The notes under the pieces: model-generated | Told to the model about the DNA's origin: nothing | The model's database searches: none | What the model saw: only the letters and a program-made list of their open reading frames with translations | Shown here: piece by piece, positions 1-8,022 of the stretch | Layout of the letters: each line of letters begins with the position of its first letter | How positions within the stretch are numbered: the stretch's first letter is position 1 | NCBI GenBank assembly: GCA_002425245.1 | Contig: DILW01000119.1 | Location: forward strand, 1 to 30,531 | DNA: 30,531 bases | Direction: 5' to 3' | DNA from: Betaproteobacteria bacterium UBA5582 | GTDB taxonomy: Bacteria > Pseudomonadota > Gammaproteobacteria > Burkholderiales > Rhodocyclaceae | Program-made: the position numbers and the translations under genes

Positions 1-150
1 CTCAATCTCGTTCACGGCGATGGCCCGGCCATCGAAGGTTTGTGCGCGGCCGGCGTCGATTACCTGGTGTACGCCGGCGCCGCGGCGCTGGGCGCCCAGG
101 TCGGCGAACTGGCGGCGAAACACGGAACGGCGTTTGCCACGGTCGGCTGA
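1..150 (+). CDS. C-terminal fragment of an unidentified gene (weakly aldehyde dehydrogenase-like)
   Basis: The frame is open from the first base to a TGA at 148-150 and gives 49 residues, so the gene starts before the window. The segment LNLVHGDGP followed later by a Gly/Ala-rich helix start resembles the nucleotide-binding part of aldehyde dehydrogenases. However, a normal aldehyde dehydrogenase continues for more than 200 residues after this point and this frame stops within about 40. It could be a short domain with that fold or an unrelated protein. The stop overlaps the next start by one base (TGATG), so translation is probably coupled to the downstream dehydrogenase. The reading frame is clear; the function is a guess. 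Confidence 0.45.
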   Translation, partial: LNLVHGDGPAIEGLCAAGVDYLVYAGAAALGAQVGELAAKHGTAFATVG

Positions 151-1106
151 TGGAACGCATCGTCTATCTCGAACAGGAATCGATGATCGCCACCGTCCGG
201 CGGCCGGCGTTCGCCCATGCGTGGGTCGAGTACCCGGCGACGACAGCCGATCAGGTGGCCGAGCGCCTGCGCGGGGCGAGCATCGCCATCGTCAACAAGG
301 TGCCGCTGCCGGGCGCGGTGATCGACAGCCTGCCCGACCTGAAGATGGTCGCGGTGGCGGCGACCGGCACCAACATCGTCGACCTCGACGCCTGTCGGCG
401 GCGCGGCATCGTCGTCAGCAACATCCGCGGCTACGCCGAACAGACCGTGCCCGAGCATGTCTTCGCGCTGCTGCTGGGCTTGTCGCGCAACCTGTTTGCC
501 TGGCGCGAAACGGTGCAGGCCGGGCGCTGGCAGCAGGCGACGCAATTCTGCCTGTTCGATCACCCGATCCGCGACCTGCACGGCGCCACGCTCGGCGTCG
601 TCGGTGCCGGCAGCCTCGGCAACGGCGTCGTCCGGCTTGGCGAAGCCTTCGGCATGCGCGTCCTGCGCGCCGAGCGCAAGGGGGCGGATGGCGTCCGCCC
701 CGGCTATACCGCTTTCGCCGAAGTGCTGGCGCAGGCCGATGCGATCAGCCTGCACTGCCCGCTGAGCGAGGCCACCCGCCATCTGATCGGCGAGCCCGAA
801 CTGCGCGCGATGAAGCGCTCGGCCCTGCTGATCAACACCGCACGCGGCGGCATCGTCGACGAAGCGGCGCTGATCCGGGCGCTGCGCGAAGGCTGGATTG
901 CCGGTGCCGGTTTCGACGTGGTCAGCGCCGAACCGCCGCCGGTCGGTCACCCGATGCTCGATCCGGCCTTGCTCGCCTTGCCCAATTTCATCCTCACCCC
1001 GCACGTCGCCTGGGCCAGCCGGCCGGCGATGCAGGCGCTGGCCGATCAGTTGATCGACAACATCGAGGCCTTCGTCGCCGGTCAGCCGAGGAACGTGGTC
1101 ACATGA
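150..1106 (+). CDS. D-2-hydroxyacid dehydrogenase (NAD(P)-dependent; glycerate dehydrogenase/hydroxypyruvate reductase type)
   Basis: A 318-residue cytosolic oxidoreductase that interconverts a D-2-hydroxyacid and its 2-oxoacid using NAD(P)H. The Rossmann motif is at residues 152-157 (GAGSLG), with the catalytic set Arg232 (in NTARGG), Glu261 (in SAEPP) and His285 (in TPHVAW). The order and spacing are those of the family, and length is normal. The start at 150 is chosen because it overlaps the upstream stop and gives the usual N-terminal length; an upstream ATG at 42 would run through the previous gene. Its stop overlaps the LutC-like gene by four bases (ATGA). The glycerate dehydrogenase/hydroxypyruvate reductase subgroup is the best guess; substrate cannot be decided from sequence alone. 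Confidence 0.88.
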   Translation: MERIVYLEQESMIATVRRPAFAHAWVEYPATTADQVAERLRGASIAIVNKVPLPGAVIDSLPDLKMVAVAATGTNIVDLDACRRRGIVVSNIRGYAEQTVPEHVFALLLGLSRNLFAWRETVQAGRWQQATQFCLFDHPIRDLHGATLGVVGAGSLGNGVVRLGEAFGMRVLRAERKGADGVRPGYTAFAEVLAQADAISLHCPLSEATRHLIGEPELRAMKRSALLINTARGGIVDEAALIRALREGWIAGAGFDVVSAEPPPVGHPMLDPALLALPNFILTPHVAWASRPAMQALADQLIDNIEAFVAGQPRNVVT

Positions 1107-1753
1107 GCGCGCGCGACGACATTCTCGCCCGTGTTCGTGCCGGTGTCGGCAAGGGCGATGCCGACGCGCGTCGCGCGGCGGCTCTGGCACGCCTGCAAGC
1201 CGGGCAGGCGGGGCCGCAGCCGACCCTGAACGGCGATCTGGTCGAGCGCTTCTGTGCCAAGGCGGAATCTCTGGCCAGTACGGTTGCCCGCGTCGACGGC
1301 TATGCCGCCGTGCCGACGCATGTCGCCGACTGGCTGGGTGCCCGGCAACTGCCCTTGCGGGCGGTGACCGCGCTCGACGTCGCCGGTCTCGACTGGGCCG
1401 AGGCGGGCCTGACCTGCCACAGCGGCGTGGCGGTCGATGCCGATCCGGTCGGTATTTCCGGCTGCTTCTGTGCCATCGCCGAAACCGGTACCTTGATGTT
1501 GCTGTCCGGCCCGGCGACGCCGGCCTCGGTCAGCCTGCTGCCGGAAACCCATATCGCGCTGGTGCCGGCGGCGCGCGTCGTCGCCACCATGGAAGACGCC
1601 TTTGCCCTGCTCAAGGCCGAACGCGGCGCCTTGCCACGCGCCGTCAACTTCGTTTCCGGGCCGTCGCGCACCGGCGACATCGAACAAACCATCGTCCTCG
1701 GCGCCCACGGGCCGTGCCGGGTCCATCTGATCGTGATCGGGGAAAATTCATGA
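1103..1753 (+). CDS. lutC: LutC/YkgG-type LUD-domain protein
   Basis: A 216-residue protein of the LUD family, which includes LutC/LldG of the LutABC lactate oxidation complex. The family signature is visible around residues 120-145: an AETGTL segment followed by a Gly/Pro-rich turn, then VSLLPETHIALV. Near the C-terminus comes the typical FVSGPSRTGDIEQTIVLGAHGP stretch (shown here only as its key Ser-Arg-Thr-Asp-Ile-Glu core). The start at 1103 overlaps the preceding stop. In other bacteria LutC works with the iron-sulfur proteins LutA and LutB; neither is in the window, though they could lie upstream of position 1. Pairing with a hydroxyacid dehydrogenase suggests lactate, glycolate or glycerate oxidation, which is inference. 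Confidence 0.85.
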   Translation: MSARDDILARVRAGVGKGDADARRAAALARLQAGQAGPQPTLNGDLVERFCAKAESLASTVARVDGYAAVPTHVADWLGARQLPLRAVTALDVAGLDWAEAGLTCHSGVAVDADPVGISGCFCAIAETGTLMLLSGPATPASVSLLPETHIALVPAARVVATMEDAFALLKAERGALPRAVNFVSGPSRTGDIEQTIVLGAHGPCRVHLIVIGENS

Positions 1754-1965
1754 GTATTCAATTTGCCGTGCGCGGCGACCACATCCAGCTCGACCAGTTG
1801 CTCAAGGCTACCGGCCTGTGCGAATCCGGTGGTGCCGCCCACACGGCAATCGCCGACGGTCAGGTGACGGTCGATGGTCAGATCGATACCCGTAAGCGGG
1901 CCAAACTGCGGCCCGGCCAACGCGTTGTATTCGCCGGCGAGGAAATCGAGCTGCTGGCCGAGTAG
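1750..1965 (+). CDS. Small S4-domain RNA-binding protein (YbcJ-like)
   Basis: A 71-residue protein made almost entirely of one S4 RNA-binding fold. It shows LDQLLKATGLCESGG near the N-terminus, then GQVTVDGQIDTRKRAKLRPG and a final FAGEEIEL strand. This is the YbcJ-type stand-alone S4 protein found next to many unrelated genes. ATG at 1750 overlaps the upstream TGA by four bases (ATGA), so it is the last gene of the operon; a further 36 bases are open upstream but lie inside the previous gene. The S4 fold is well supported; the RNA target is unknown. Confidence 0.87.
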   Translation: MSIQFAVRGDHIQLDQLLKATGLCESGGAAHTAIADGQVTVDGQIDTRKRAKLRPGQRVVFAGEEIELLAE

Positions 1966-1972
1966 CGCTTAC

Positions 1973-2530
1973 TCAGTCCAGCCAGCGGATCGGTGAGGCG
2001 AGTTCGGGGTGTTTGCCGCAATGCTCGCGGTAATGCCCGGCTATCGTCGCCATGTCCTGCACCGGATCGCCACTCAGGGTGATGTAGGCGAGGATGCCGA
2101 CCCGGCGCCTGGCGTAATCGATGAAACCCAGCCCGACCGGCACCTGAGCCGCCAGGGCGATGCGGTAGAAACCGCTTTTCCAGCCAGCGGTCAGGCTGCG
2201 TGTGCCTTCCGGCGCCAGCACCAGCATGAAGCGCTGGCGGCGGGCGAATTCGGCCGCCATCTGGTCGACGAAACCGGTGCGCTGGCGCCGGTTCACCGCG
2301 ACCCCGCCGAGGCGGCGCAGCAGGCCGCCGAAAGGCCAGCGGAAGAGGGCGTCCTTGGCTGCCCAGTGCGCTTCCAGCGCCAGCCCCTGGCGCGCCAGCA
2401 GCGCGTAGAGCGCGTCCCAGTTCGAGGTATGGGGATAGGCAATCAGTACCGTCCGGGGGGGGCGCTCCGGCGGTTCGACCAGAGTCCAGCCGAGACGTTT
2501 CACCAGCCAGCGGGCAAAGGTCTGCATCAT
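1973..2530 (-). CDS. PlsC-like lysophospholipid acyltransferase family protein
   Basis: A 185-residue acyltransferase of the PlsC/LPLAT superfamily, which transfers acyl groups to lysophospholipids or related acceptors at the inner membrane. The catalytic HX4D motif is HTSNWD (His34, Asp39), and the acceptor-binding block is EGTRS near residue 109. The protein is shorter than classical PlsC (about 240 residues) and resembles the compact 1-acylglycerol-3-phosphate acyltransferase-like proteins common in proteobacteria. Two adjacent ATGs (2528-2530 and 2525-2527) could start it. It begins four bases after the DUF47 gene stop, so it is the distal gene of the phosphate-transporter operon. It ends seven bases from the convergent S4 gene, with no room for a terminator. 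Confidence 0.83.
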   Translation of the reverse strand: MMQTFARWLVKRLGWTLVEPPERPPRTVLIAYPHTSNWDALYALLARQGLALEAHWAAKDALFRWPFGGLLRRLGGVAVNRRQRTGFVDQMAAEFARRQRFMLVLAPEGTRSLTAGWKSGFYRIALAAQVPVGLGFIDYARRRVGILAYITLSGDPVQDMATIAGHYREHCGKHPELASPIRWLD

Positions 2531-2534
2531 CGGT

Positions 2535-3182
2535 TCAGCACATCTTGACCACGATGTCGTGCAGCGTGTTGGCGCAGTGCGCCATGCGGTCGGCGGCGTT
2601 GGCTAGGTGGCGGTAGATTTCGCGTTGCTTGAACATGTGGATGTAGTTGTCGCCCTGGAATAGATCGGCGATGGCGCGCCGGTAGGCCTTTTCCACCCGG
2701 CGTTCGGCCTTGCGCGCGGCGTCGGCGTCGTTGGCCGCCTCGCCGGGGGCCGTAGCCAGGCGGCTGAAGCCCTGCAGCAGCGCGTCGGTGCCGAGCTTGA
2801 TGTGCATCGCCATCTCCAGGCAATGCTTGTCGGGCTGCAGGCCGAGCACTTCCATTTCGCTGACCGTGGTTTTGCAGTAATTGACCACCTCGTCGAGGTC
2901 CATGATCGCGCGGTAGAGGTCTTCACGGTCAATCGGCGTCGAGAAGGCCTCGTTCAGCGTGTGCAGGTTGTGGATCTTGACCCGGTCGGCTTCGTGCTCG
3001 TCCTTGCGGATCTGCTTGCCGATATCGTGATCGGCGTTTTCCATGAACTCGACCAGCAGGCCGGTGGTCTTGCAGACCTGGGCACACTGTTCGACGAGCA
3101 TGCCGAAAAAATCCGGCATGGCCGGGAAGAACCGGCCGAGCAGGCGGGACAGCAGGGAGGGCGAGGCGGTAGCGTTGCTCAT
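2535..3182 (-). CDS. DUF47 PhoU-like protein, Pit accessory factor
   Basis: A 215-residue, mainly helical protein of the DUF47/PhoU-like family (YkaA/TIGR00153 type). Family marks are the FFGMLVEQ segment near residue 25, the acidic EHEADRVKIHNLHTL stretch near 85-100 (E/D-rich metal-binding face) and DREDLYRAIMDLDEVV near 105-120. Such proteins are nearly always encoded with Pit transporters and are thought to modulate phosphate transport. Its ATG overlaps the pit stop by four bases (3179-3182), which supports translational coupling. It acts in the cytosol at the membrane. Confidence 0.9.
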   Translation of the reverse strand: MSNATASPSLLSRLLGRFFPAMPDFFGMLVEQCAQVCKTTGLLVEFMENADHDIGKQIRKDEHEADRVKIHNLHTLNEAFSTPIDREDLYRAIMDLDEVVNYCKTTVSEMEVLGLQPDKHCLEMAMHIKLGTDALLQGFSRLATAPGEAANDADAARKAERRVEKAYRRAIADLFQGDNYIHMFKQREIYRHLANAADRMAHCANTLHDIVVKMC

Positions 3183-4222
3183 GGCTTGGCTCCGAGGAAG
3201 AGATTGACCAGCGCATAGGCGAGGATGGCGACCAGGGCGGCGCCGGGAATGGTGATCAGCCAGGTGGTGGCGATGTCCTTGGCCTTGGCCCAGCGTACCG
3301 CGCGCGGGCGTTCGGCGGCGCCGATGCCCATGATCGAGGTGGCGACGATGTGCGTCGTCGATACCGGCGCGCCGCCCAGCGAGGCGCTCATGATCACCAG
3401 CCCCGAGGTCAGTTGCGAGCCGAGGGCGTGGATCGGACGGACGCGGTAGATGGCGAAACCCAGGGTGCGGACGATGCGCCAGCCGCCGGAAAGGATGCCC
3501 AGGGTCATCGCCGTGGCGCAGGCGAGAATGACCCAGAAGGGGACCGCGAATTCCGGGATGAAACCGCCGAGCAGGAGGACCAGGGTGAGGATGCCCATGC
3601 TTTTCTGCGCGTCGTTAGCGCCATGGGCGAAGGCCAGCCCGGCGGCGGTGAAGAACTGGGCGATGCGCAACTGGCGATTGGCTGCCGGTCGGGCTGTCCG
3701 CAGCAGGACGCTGAGGATGCGATGGATGGCGAAGCCAACCCAGAAGCCGATCAGCGGCGACAGGATCAGCGCCGCCAGGACCTTGACGATGCCGGTCAGC
3801 CGTCCGTCGAGCAACTCCTGGAAGCCCCAGACCACATGATCGACCCCGACCCCGACGACGACCGCGCCGATCAGGCCGCCGACCAGCGCGTGCGACGAGG
3901 ACGAGGGAATGCCGAAATACCAGGTGCCGAGATTCCAGGCGATGGCGCCGATCAGGCCGCAGAGCAGCATGGCCAGCGACAGCAGCGGCAGGATGCCGCC
4001 GAGTTCGACGAATTTGCCGATGGTGTTGGCCACTGCCGTACCGCCGAGCAGCGGGCCGAGGAATTCGAAGAAGGCGACCACGGCGACCGCCTGGGCCGGC
4101 GTCATCGCGCGCGAGGCAATCACCGTGGCAACAATGTTGGCAGCGTCGTGGAAGCCGTTGGTGTAATCGAACACCAGGACGACAATGACGGTCGCCAGTG
4201 CGAGCAGGAACAGGGTGTCCAT
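3179..4222 (-). CDS. pit: Pit-family low-affinity inorganic phosphate transporter
   Basis: A 347-residue inner-membrane transporter of the PiT family (metal-phosphate/H+ symport). The two inverted-repeat signatures are present: GFHDAAN near residue 23 and AHGANDAQK near residue 200, with many hydrophobic segments between and a second-half VSTTHIVA motif. The length fits the shorter bacterial Pit proteins that work with a DUF47 partner. It is the first gene of the minus-strand operon pit-DUF47-acyltransferase. Upstream, a TATACT on the minus strand at 4276-4281 is a possible -10 box but I see no good -35. No Pho box is recognisable. Confidence 0.92.
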   Translation of the reverse strand: MDTLFLLALATVIVVLVFDYTNGFHDAANIVATVIASRAMTPAQAVAVVAFFEFLGPLLGGTAVANTIGKFVELGGILPLLSLAMLLCGLIGAIAWNLGTWYFGIPSSSSHALVGGLIGAVVVGVGVDHVVWGFQELLDGRLTGIVKVLAALILSPLIGFWVGFAIHRILSVLLRTARPAANRQLRIAQFFTAAGLAFAHGANDAQKSMGILTLVLLLGGFIPEFAVPFWVILACATAMTLGILSGGWRIVRTLGFAIYRVRPIHALGSQLTSGLVIMSASLGGAPVSTTHIVATSIMGIGAAERPRAVRWAKAKDIATTWLITIPGAALVAILAYALVNLFLGAKP

Positions 4223-4355
4223 GCGTGTTGCCCGGGCTCGGGCCCTCCTCCGGATGGGTATGCGTTGTTTCGCCCAGTATAGCGCTGCGCGTCGGCAGCT
4301 TGTGCTGAGGTAAAATAAGCAAACTCTAATAATTTCGCCTCATTCTGGAACAGCC

Positions 4356-5396
4356 ATGTCCTACCCCAATTTTTCGACGATTGCCCGCAGCTTTGCCCCC
4401 GGCTGGTTTGCCGCGGTCATGGGGACCGGCGTGCTGGCCCTGAGCACGCTTGCCCTGTCGGCCTGGTGGGCGCCGCTGGCTGGCCTGGCGCAGGGGCTGC
4501 ACTGGTTCAACGTGATCCTCTTCTCGGCGCTGGCGGTTCCCTGGCTGGTCCGCTGGTTGCGCTTCCCGCAGGCAGCCATGCAGACCCTGCAGCACCCGGT
4601 GCAGGCGAATTTCTATCCGACTTTCTCCATCGCCCTGCTGGTGATGGCGACGCAATGGCTGCAGTTTGGTCCCTACGTGTGTACGGCGATGGCCTTCTGG
4701 TGGGCCGGTGTTGTGTTGCACTTCATTTTCAGTTTTGCCGTGCTTTTCTTCATGTTCCGGGGCGAACATGTGGCGGTCGATCATGTGACGCCGGCCAAGT
4801 TCATCCCGGCGGTGGGGCTGGTCGTCATGCCGCTGGCCGGCGGACCGCTGCTCACGCACATGGACGGGGCGCTGCGCGAATGGGCCTTGACCGCCAACGT
4901 CGTCGGTCTCGGGGCGGGCAGCATGATGTATCTCGGCCTGCTCGGCATGACCCTGCAGCGCAAGTATCTGCACAAGCCGGCGCAGGGCGTCCTGACCCCC
5001 ACGGTGTGGATTCACCTGGCGCCGATCGGCGTCATCCCGGTCAGTTTCATGAACCTGGCCGAACAGCTCCCTTATCCGGTAATGCGTGAAATCGCTGCGG
5101 TGTTGATGGCCCTGGTCTGGGGTTTCGGTGTGTGGTGGCTGGTGATGGCCAGTCTGCTGACCTGGTCGGCCAAGGCTGCCGGACAGCTGCCTTTCGCGCT
5201 GTCCTGGTGGGGCTTCACTTTCCCGCTCGGCGCCTTTGCCGTGGAAAGTCTGCGTCTTTACCGGATTTTCGGCTGGAGCAGCATGCTGGCAATCGGTGTG
5301 TTGGCCTGGCTGATGTTGTGTGCCTTCTGGTTATTGACCCTGTGGCGGACTTCGCGTGGGGTCTGGAGCGGTGCCATTTTCCAGCCGCATCCATGA
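4356..5396 (+). CDS. TehA/SLAC1-family membrane protein (tellurite-resistance/dicarboxylate transporter type)
   Basis: A 346-residue polytopic inner-membrane protein with about ten hydrophobic segments, belonging to the TehA/SLAC1/Mae1 (voltage-dependent anion channel) family. The N-terminal FAPGWFAAVMGTGVLAL motif is characteristic of the subgroup annotated as C4-dicarboxylate ABC transporter or TDT transporters. Members move anions such as dicarboxylates, sulfite or chloride; the substrate here is not decidable. The start at 4356 gives the expected N-terminus; the ribosome binding site is weak (TGGAA about 8 bases before). Its stop overlaps the next gene's ATG (ATGA at 5393-5396), so the two genes are probably co-translated. 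Confidence 0.87.
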   Translation: MSYPNFSTIARSFAPGWFAAVMGTGVLALSTLALSAWWAPLAGLAQGLHWFNVILFSALAVPWLVRWLRFPQAAMQTLQHPVQANFYPTFSIALLVMATQWLQFGPYVCTAMAFWWAGVVLHFIFSFAVLFFMFRGEHVAVDHVTPAKFIPAVGLVVMPLAGGPLLTHMDGALREWALTANVVGLGAGSMMYLGLLGMTLQRKYLHKPAQGVLTPTVWIHLAPIGVIPVSFMNLAEQLPYPVMREIAAVLMALVWGFGVWWLVMASLLTWSAKAAGQLPFALSWWGFTFPLGAFAVESLRLYRIFGWSSMLAIGVLAWLMLCAFWLLTLWRTSRGVWSGAIFQPHP

Positions 5397-6262
5397 CTTC
5401 CTGGGCCTGGCTGGCGCTGCCGCCCCTGTTGTTGCACCTGCTCAACCGGGGCATCCGCCATGGCCTGCGGGCGCCACGTCTGGAAAGTCCGCCCCTGCCA
5501 GAGGATCTGCCCGGATGTTCGGTCGATATTCCCGGCAGAAATGGCAAGATGCTGCGTGCCTGGCATGTTCCCGGGGGCGCCCGGACCTTGCTGATGATGC
5601 ACGGCTGGGGCGGTAACGCGGCGACCCTGCTGCCCTTGGCCCGGGCCCTCCACCTGGCTGGTTACAGCTTGCTGCTGCCTGATGCGCGTTGCCACGGCGC
5701 CAGCGACGATGACAGTTTCGCGTCGCTGCCGCGTTTCGCCGAGGATATCGAGTCCTGCCTGGATTGGCTGGTGAAGCAAGCCGGCGTCGATCCGGCGGCT
5801 ATCGGCCTCGCCGGGCACTCGGTCGGTGCCGGCGCAGCCCTCCTGGTCGCCAGTCGGCGCGGCGACATCAAGGCTGTGCTGAGTATTTCGGCATTCGCCC
5901 ACCCGGCGGTGATGATGCGCCGCTGGCTGGCCAGTAAACGCGTGCCTTACTGGCCAATGGGGGCTTATATCCTATGGTATGTCCAGCGGGTGATCGGTCA
6001 TCGTTTCGACGACATCGCTCCGTGCCGGACGATTGCCCGGGTGGACTGTCCCGTTCTCCTGGTCCATGGTTGTGACGACCTGACCGTGCCGCTCGCGGAG
6101 GCGCGCCAGATTCATGCCGCTGCAAAGGTGGCGCAACTATTGGAAGTGCCAGGCTGCCACGAGGACTTTGGCGACATTGAGGCGCACCTGCCGCGCGTGC
6201 TGGGCTTTCTCGACGCCGCCTTTTCGTCACGGCAGGCAGACGAAAAAAAGGCGGGCGACTAG
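5393..6262 (+). CDS. Alpha/beta hydrolase
   Basis: A 289-residue alpha/beta hydrolase. A hydrophobic N-terminal helix (SWAWLALPPLLLHLL) may anchor it to the membrane. Then come the oxyanion MMHGWGGN segment, the nucleophile elbow GHSVG (near residue 143), an acid residue in the HGCDDLTVP loop and the catalytic His in GCHEDF. The start at 5393 is chosen because it overlaps the upstream stop; the frame is open further upstream only as a shadow of the channel gene. Substrate is unknown; it could be an esterase or peptidase-like enzyme. The last codons and the TAG lie inside the hairpin that terminates ccoG on the other strand. Confidence 0.85.
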   Translation: MTSWAWLALPPLLLHLLNRGIRHGLRAPRLESPPLPEDLPGCSVDIPGRNGKMLRAWHVPGGARTLLMMHGWGGNAATLLPLARALHLAGYSLLLPDARCHGASDDDSFASLPRFAEDIESCLDWLVKQAGVDPAAIGLAGHSVGAGAALLVASRRGDIKAVLSISAFAHPAVMMRRWLASKRVPYWPMGAYILWYVQRVIGHRFDDIAPCRTIARVDCPVLLVHGCDDLTVPLAEARQIHAAAKVAQLLEVPGCHEDFGDIEAHLPRVLGFLDAAFSSRQADEKKAGD

Positions 6263-6270
6263 CGCCCGCC
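6243..6270 (-). terminator. Intrinsic terminator of ccoG
   Basis: An 8-bp perfect stem (6250-6257 with 6263-6270), a 5-base loop, and on the minus strand a following run of seven T (6243-6249). It sits 26 bases past the ccoG stop. The loop contains the TAG stop of the plus-strand hydrolase, so the terminator is embedded in that gene's 3' end. On the plus strand no T-run follows. Confidence 0.82.
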
Positions 6271-6295
6271 CAAGCGGAGTCTGCCCTGTTTGGCG

Positions 6296-7702
6296 TCAGG
6301 GCAGGAGGAAAGAGGCCTTTTCCCGCAGGGTGATGTCCGGATTGCCCTCGGCGGTGATGGTGAAGTGAATCGGGTTGGAGCCGCGCTTGCCGGATTCCGG
6401 CGGGGCGGCGACCACGACGTTGAACGAGGTCAGGCCGGCGGCCTTGGCATCGACCGTGTCTTCGCCGGTGATCTTGAGACCTTCGAGCCCATCAACAGCA
6501 AGCTTGTAGCGTTGCGGCGATTCGGTGGTGTTCATGATCTGCAGCATGAACACGTTCTCGATGCTGCCATCGTCCGCCTCGCGGGCCAGGGTCGAGCGAT
6601 CGCGGATGATGTCCATCTTCAGCGGGATGCGATTGACCAGGAAATAGCCGGCAATGATCGTGATCAGGATCAGGATGGCGGTATAGACCAGTACCCGCGG
6701 CCGGACCATGTGGCTGACGATGTCTGCCGTGGATTCCTTCTTGGCCATGGCGTTCTCGGTCGAGTAGCGGACCAGGCCGCGCGGCAGGCCGACCTTGTCC
6801 ATGACCTGATCGCAGACGTCGATGCAGGCGGCGCAGCCGATGCACTCGTACTGGAGGCCGTTGCGGATATCGATACCGGTCGGGCAGACCACCACGCACT
6901 GGCCGCAATCGACGCAGTCGCCAAGCTTGCTCGTGTCCGCGCCTTTCTTGCGCACGCCGCGCGGTTCGCCACGCTCCGGATCGTAGGTGATGATCAGCGT
7001 GTCCGGGTCGAACATCACGCTCTGGAAGCGGGCGTACGGGCACATGTACTTGCATACCTGTTCGCGCATGAAGCCGGCGAAGAGGAAGGTGAAGCCGCCG
7101 TAGAGGAAAATCCAAAGGGTTTCCCAGGGGCCGAGGTTGTTGGTCAGGACGTTGTTGATCAGTTCGTCCATCGGCGTGAAGTAGCCCACCAGCGTGAACC
7201 CGGTCCATAGCGACAACAGGCCCCAGAGCAGGAACTTGCTGCCCTTGATGCGCAACTTGCGGGCGTCCAGTGGAGCCTTGTCCAGCTTCATCCGGGCATT
7301 GCGGTCACCTTCGACCCAGTTCTCGATCCACATGAAGAGCTGGGTGTACACCGTTTGCGGGCAGGCGTAACCGCAGAACAGTCGCCCGGCCACCGCAGTG
7401 ACCAGGAATAGCGCGTAAGCTGAAATGATCAGCAGAACTGCCAGGTAGATGACGTCCTGTGGCCAGAATACCAAGCCAAAAAGGTAGAACTTGCGTTCGA
7501 CCAGATGGAACAGGATGGCCTGGCGGTCGTTCCATTCCAGCCAGGGCGTGCCGTAGAAAATCACCTGGGTCAGAATGACCAGAGCGATGCGCCAGTTGTC
7601 GAACAGACCGCGTACGCGCTTGGCGTAGATTTTCTTGCGTTTTTCGTAAAAGGATACTTCTGCCACTGGTTCCTGATTGTTTGGCTTTTCCGCTTGGTTC
7701 AT
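6296..7702 (-). CDS. ccoG: Cytochrome c oxidase accessory protein CcoG (FixG/RdxA)
   Basis: A 468-residue membrane-bound iron-sulfur protein needed for copper delivery and assembly of cbb3-type cytochrome oxidase. It has membrane segments in the first half, the CGYACPQ motif near residue 110 and MREQVCKYMCPYARFQ near residue 215. The two 4Fe-4S ferredoxin motifs, CVDCGQCVVVCP and CIGCAACIDVC, lie at about residues 261-297. A TM helix near 340-360 and a periplasmic Ig-like C-terminal domain complete the family layout. Length is normal. It stands alone here: no ccoNOQP or ccoIS genes are in the window. It is divergent from the sigma-54 activator and ends at a strong terminator. Confidence 0.95.
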   Translation of the reverse strand: MNQAEKPNNQEPVAEVSFYEKRKKIYAKRVRGLFDNWRIALVILTQVIFYGTPWLEWNDRQAILFHLVERKFYLFGLVFWPQDVIYLAVLLIISAYALFLVTAVAGRLFCGYACPQTVYTQLFMWIENWVEGDRNARMKLDKAPLDARKLRIKGSKFLLWGLLSLWTGFTLVGYFTPMDELINNVLTNNLGPWETLWIFLYGGFTFLFAGFMREQVCKYMCPYARFQSVMFDPDTLIITYDPERGEPRGVRKKGADTSKLGDCVDCGQCVVVCPTGIDIRNGLQYECIGCAACIDVCDQVMDKVGLPRGLVRYSTENAMAKKESTADIVSHMVRPRVLVYTAILILITIIAGYFLVNRIPLKMDIIRDRSTLAREADDGSIENVFMLQIMNTTESPQRYKLAVDGLEGLKITGEDTVDAKAAGLTSFNVVVAAPPESGKRGSNPIHFTITAEGNPDITLREKASFLLP

Positions 7703-7902
7703 TGTTGTTCTACACCCGTTGATTGTTATGGTCGGAAACCGGGGGATGGCGGCGTGAGTTGCCGGCCGTCCGCATGAAGCAAGCCTGCGGGGCGAACTAA
7801 GGGGGATATGCGGCCAGCCGGCTCATCTGCCTGAAGCTCGTGAACTCCAAGGAAAGCGCAGTGAGCGGTGGGAGGTGTCCCCCGGTTTCCGGATTAAGCT
7901 AT

Positions 7903-7918
7903 ATCAAGTTGTGTGCCA
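7903..7918 (-). promoter_or_regulatory. Candidate sigma-54 promoter for ccoG (alternatively half of an FNR-like site)
   Basis: On the minus strand the sequence reads TGGCAC, five bases, TTGAT. The -24 element is perfect. The -12 element has TTGAT in place of TTGCA/T, so its normally invariant GC is GA. It faces ccoG, with a leader of roughly 190 bases, and the divergent gene is a sigma-54 activator. The same bases include ATCAA, which is one FNR half-site (7903-7907) with a poor partner at 7894-7898. No other promoter is evident. Confidence 0.35.
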
Positions 7919-7936
7919 GCAGTTTGTTGAAAATTA

Positions 7937-7958
7937 AAGTTATTTAAAACAGTAACTT
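7937..7958. promoter_or_regulatory. Dyad, possible activator binding site
   Basis: AAGTTA (7937-7942) and TAACTT (7953-7958) form a perfect inverted repeat with a 10-base spacer, centred about one turn multiple upstream of the candidate ccoG sigma-54 promoter. It could be the enhancer for the divergent activator. A T-run lies three bases beyond it, so a weak terminator on the plus strand cannot be excluded, although no plus-strand gene ends here. Confidence 0.35.
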
Positions 7959-8022
7959 GTGTTTTTTTTGCCGATGAATTTGCGCTTGGTACGGGCTCTT
8001 GTGTCAGAATCGGCAGCAATGA

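Larger units (their letters stand above)
7703..8022. other. 320-bp divergent intergenic region between ccoG and the sigma-54 activator
   Basis: No open frame here looks coding. The half nearest ccoG (7703-7890) is a long leader with no motif I recognise. The middle part (about 7890-7970) is markedly AT-rich and holds a sigma-54-like promoter facing ccoG, a dyad, and a run of eight T at 7962-7969. I find no convincing sigma-70 promoter for the activator gene. Confidence 0.6.

Noticed and set aside
20..1102. One long plus-strand frame joining upstream codons to the LutC-like protein
   Set aside because: The first 360 codons are an Arg/Ala/Pro-rich shadow of the hydroxyacid dehydrogenase frame; LutC starts at 1103.
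7894..7907. FNR/ANR box upstream of ccoG
   Set aside because: One half (ATCAA) is perfect but the other is TTAAG instead of TTGAT; it overlaps the sigma-54-like element and is about 190 bases from ccoG, so I do not call it as a site.
7937..7969. Intrinsic terminator on the plus strand (6-bp stem then T8)
   Set aside because: The stem is AT-rich and weak and no plus-strand gene ends before it; a binding-site dyad is the more economical reading.
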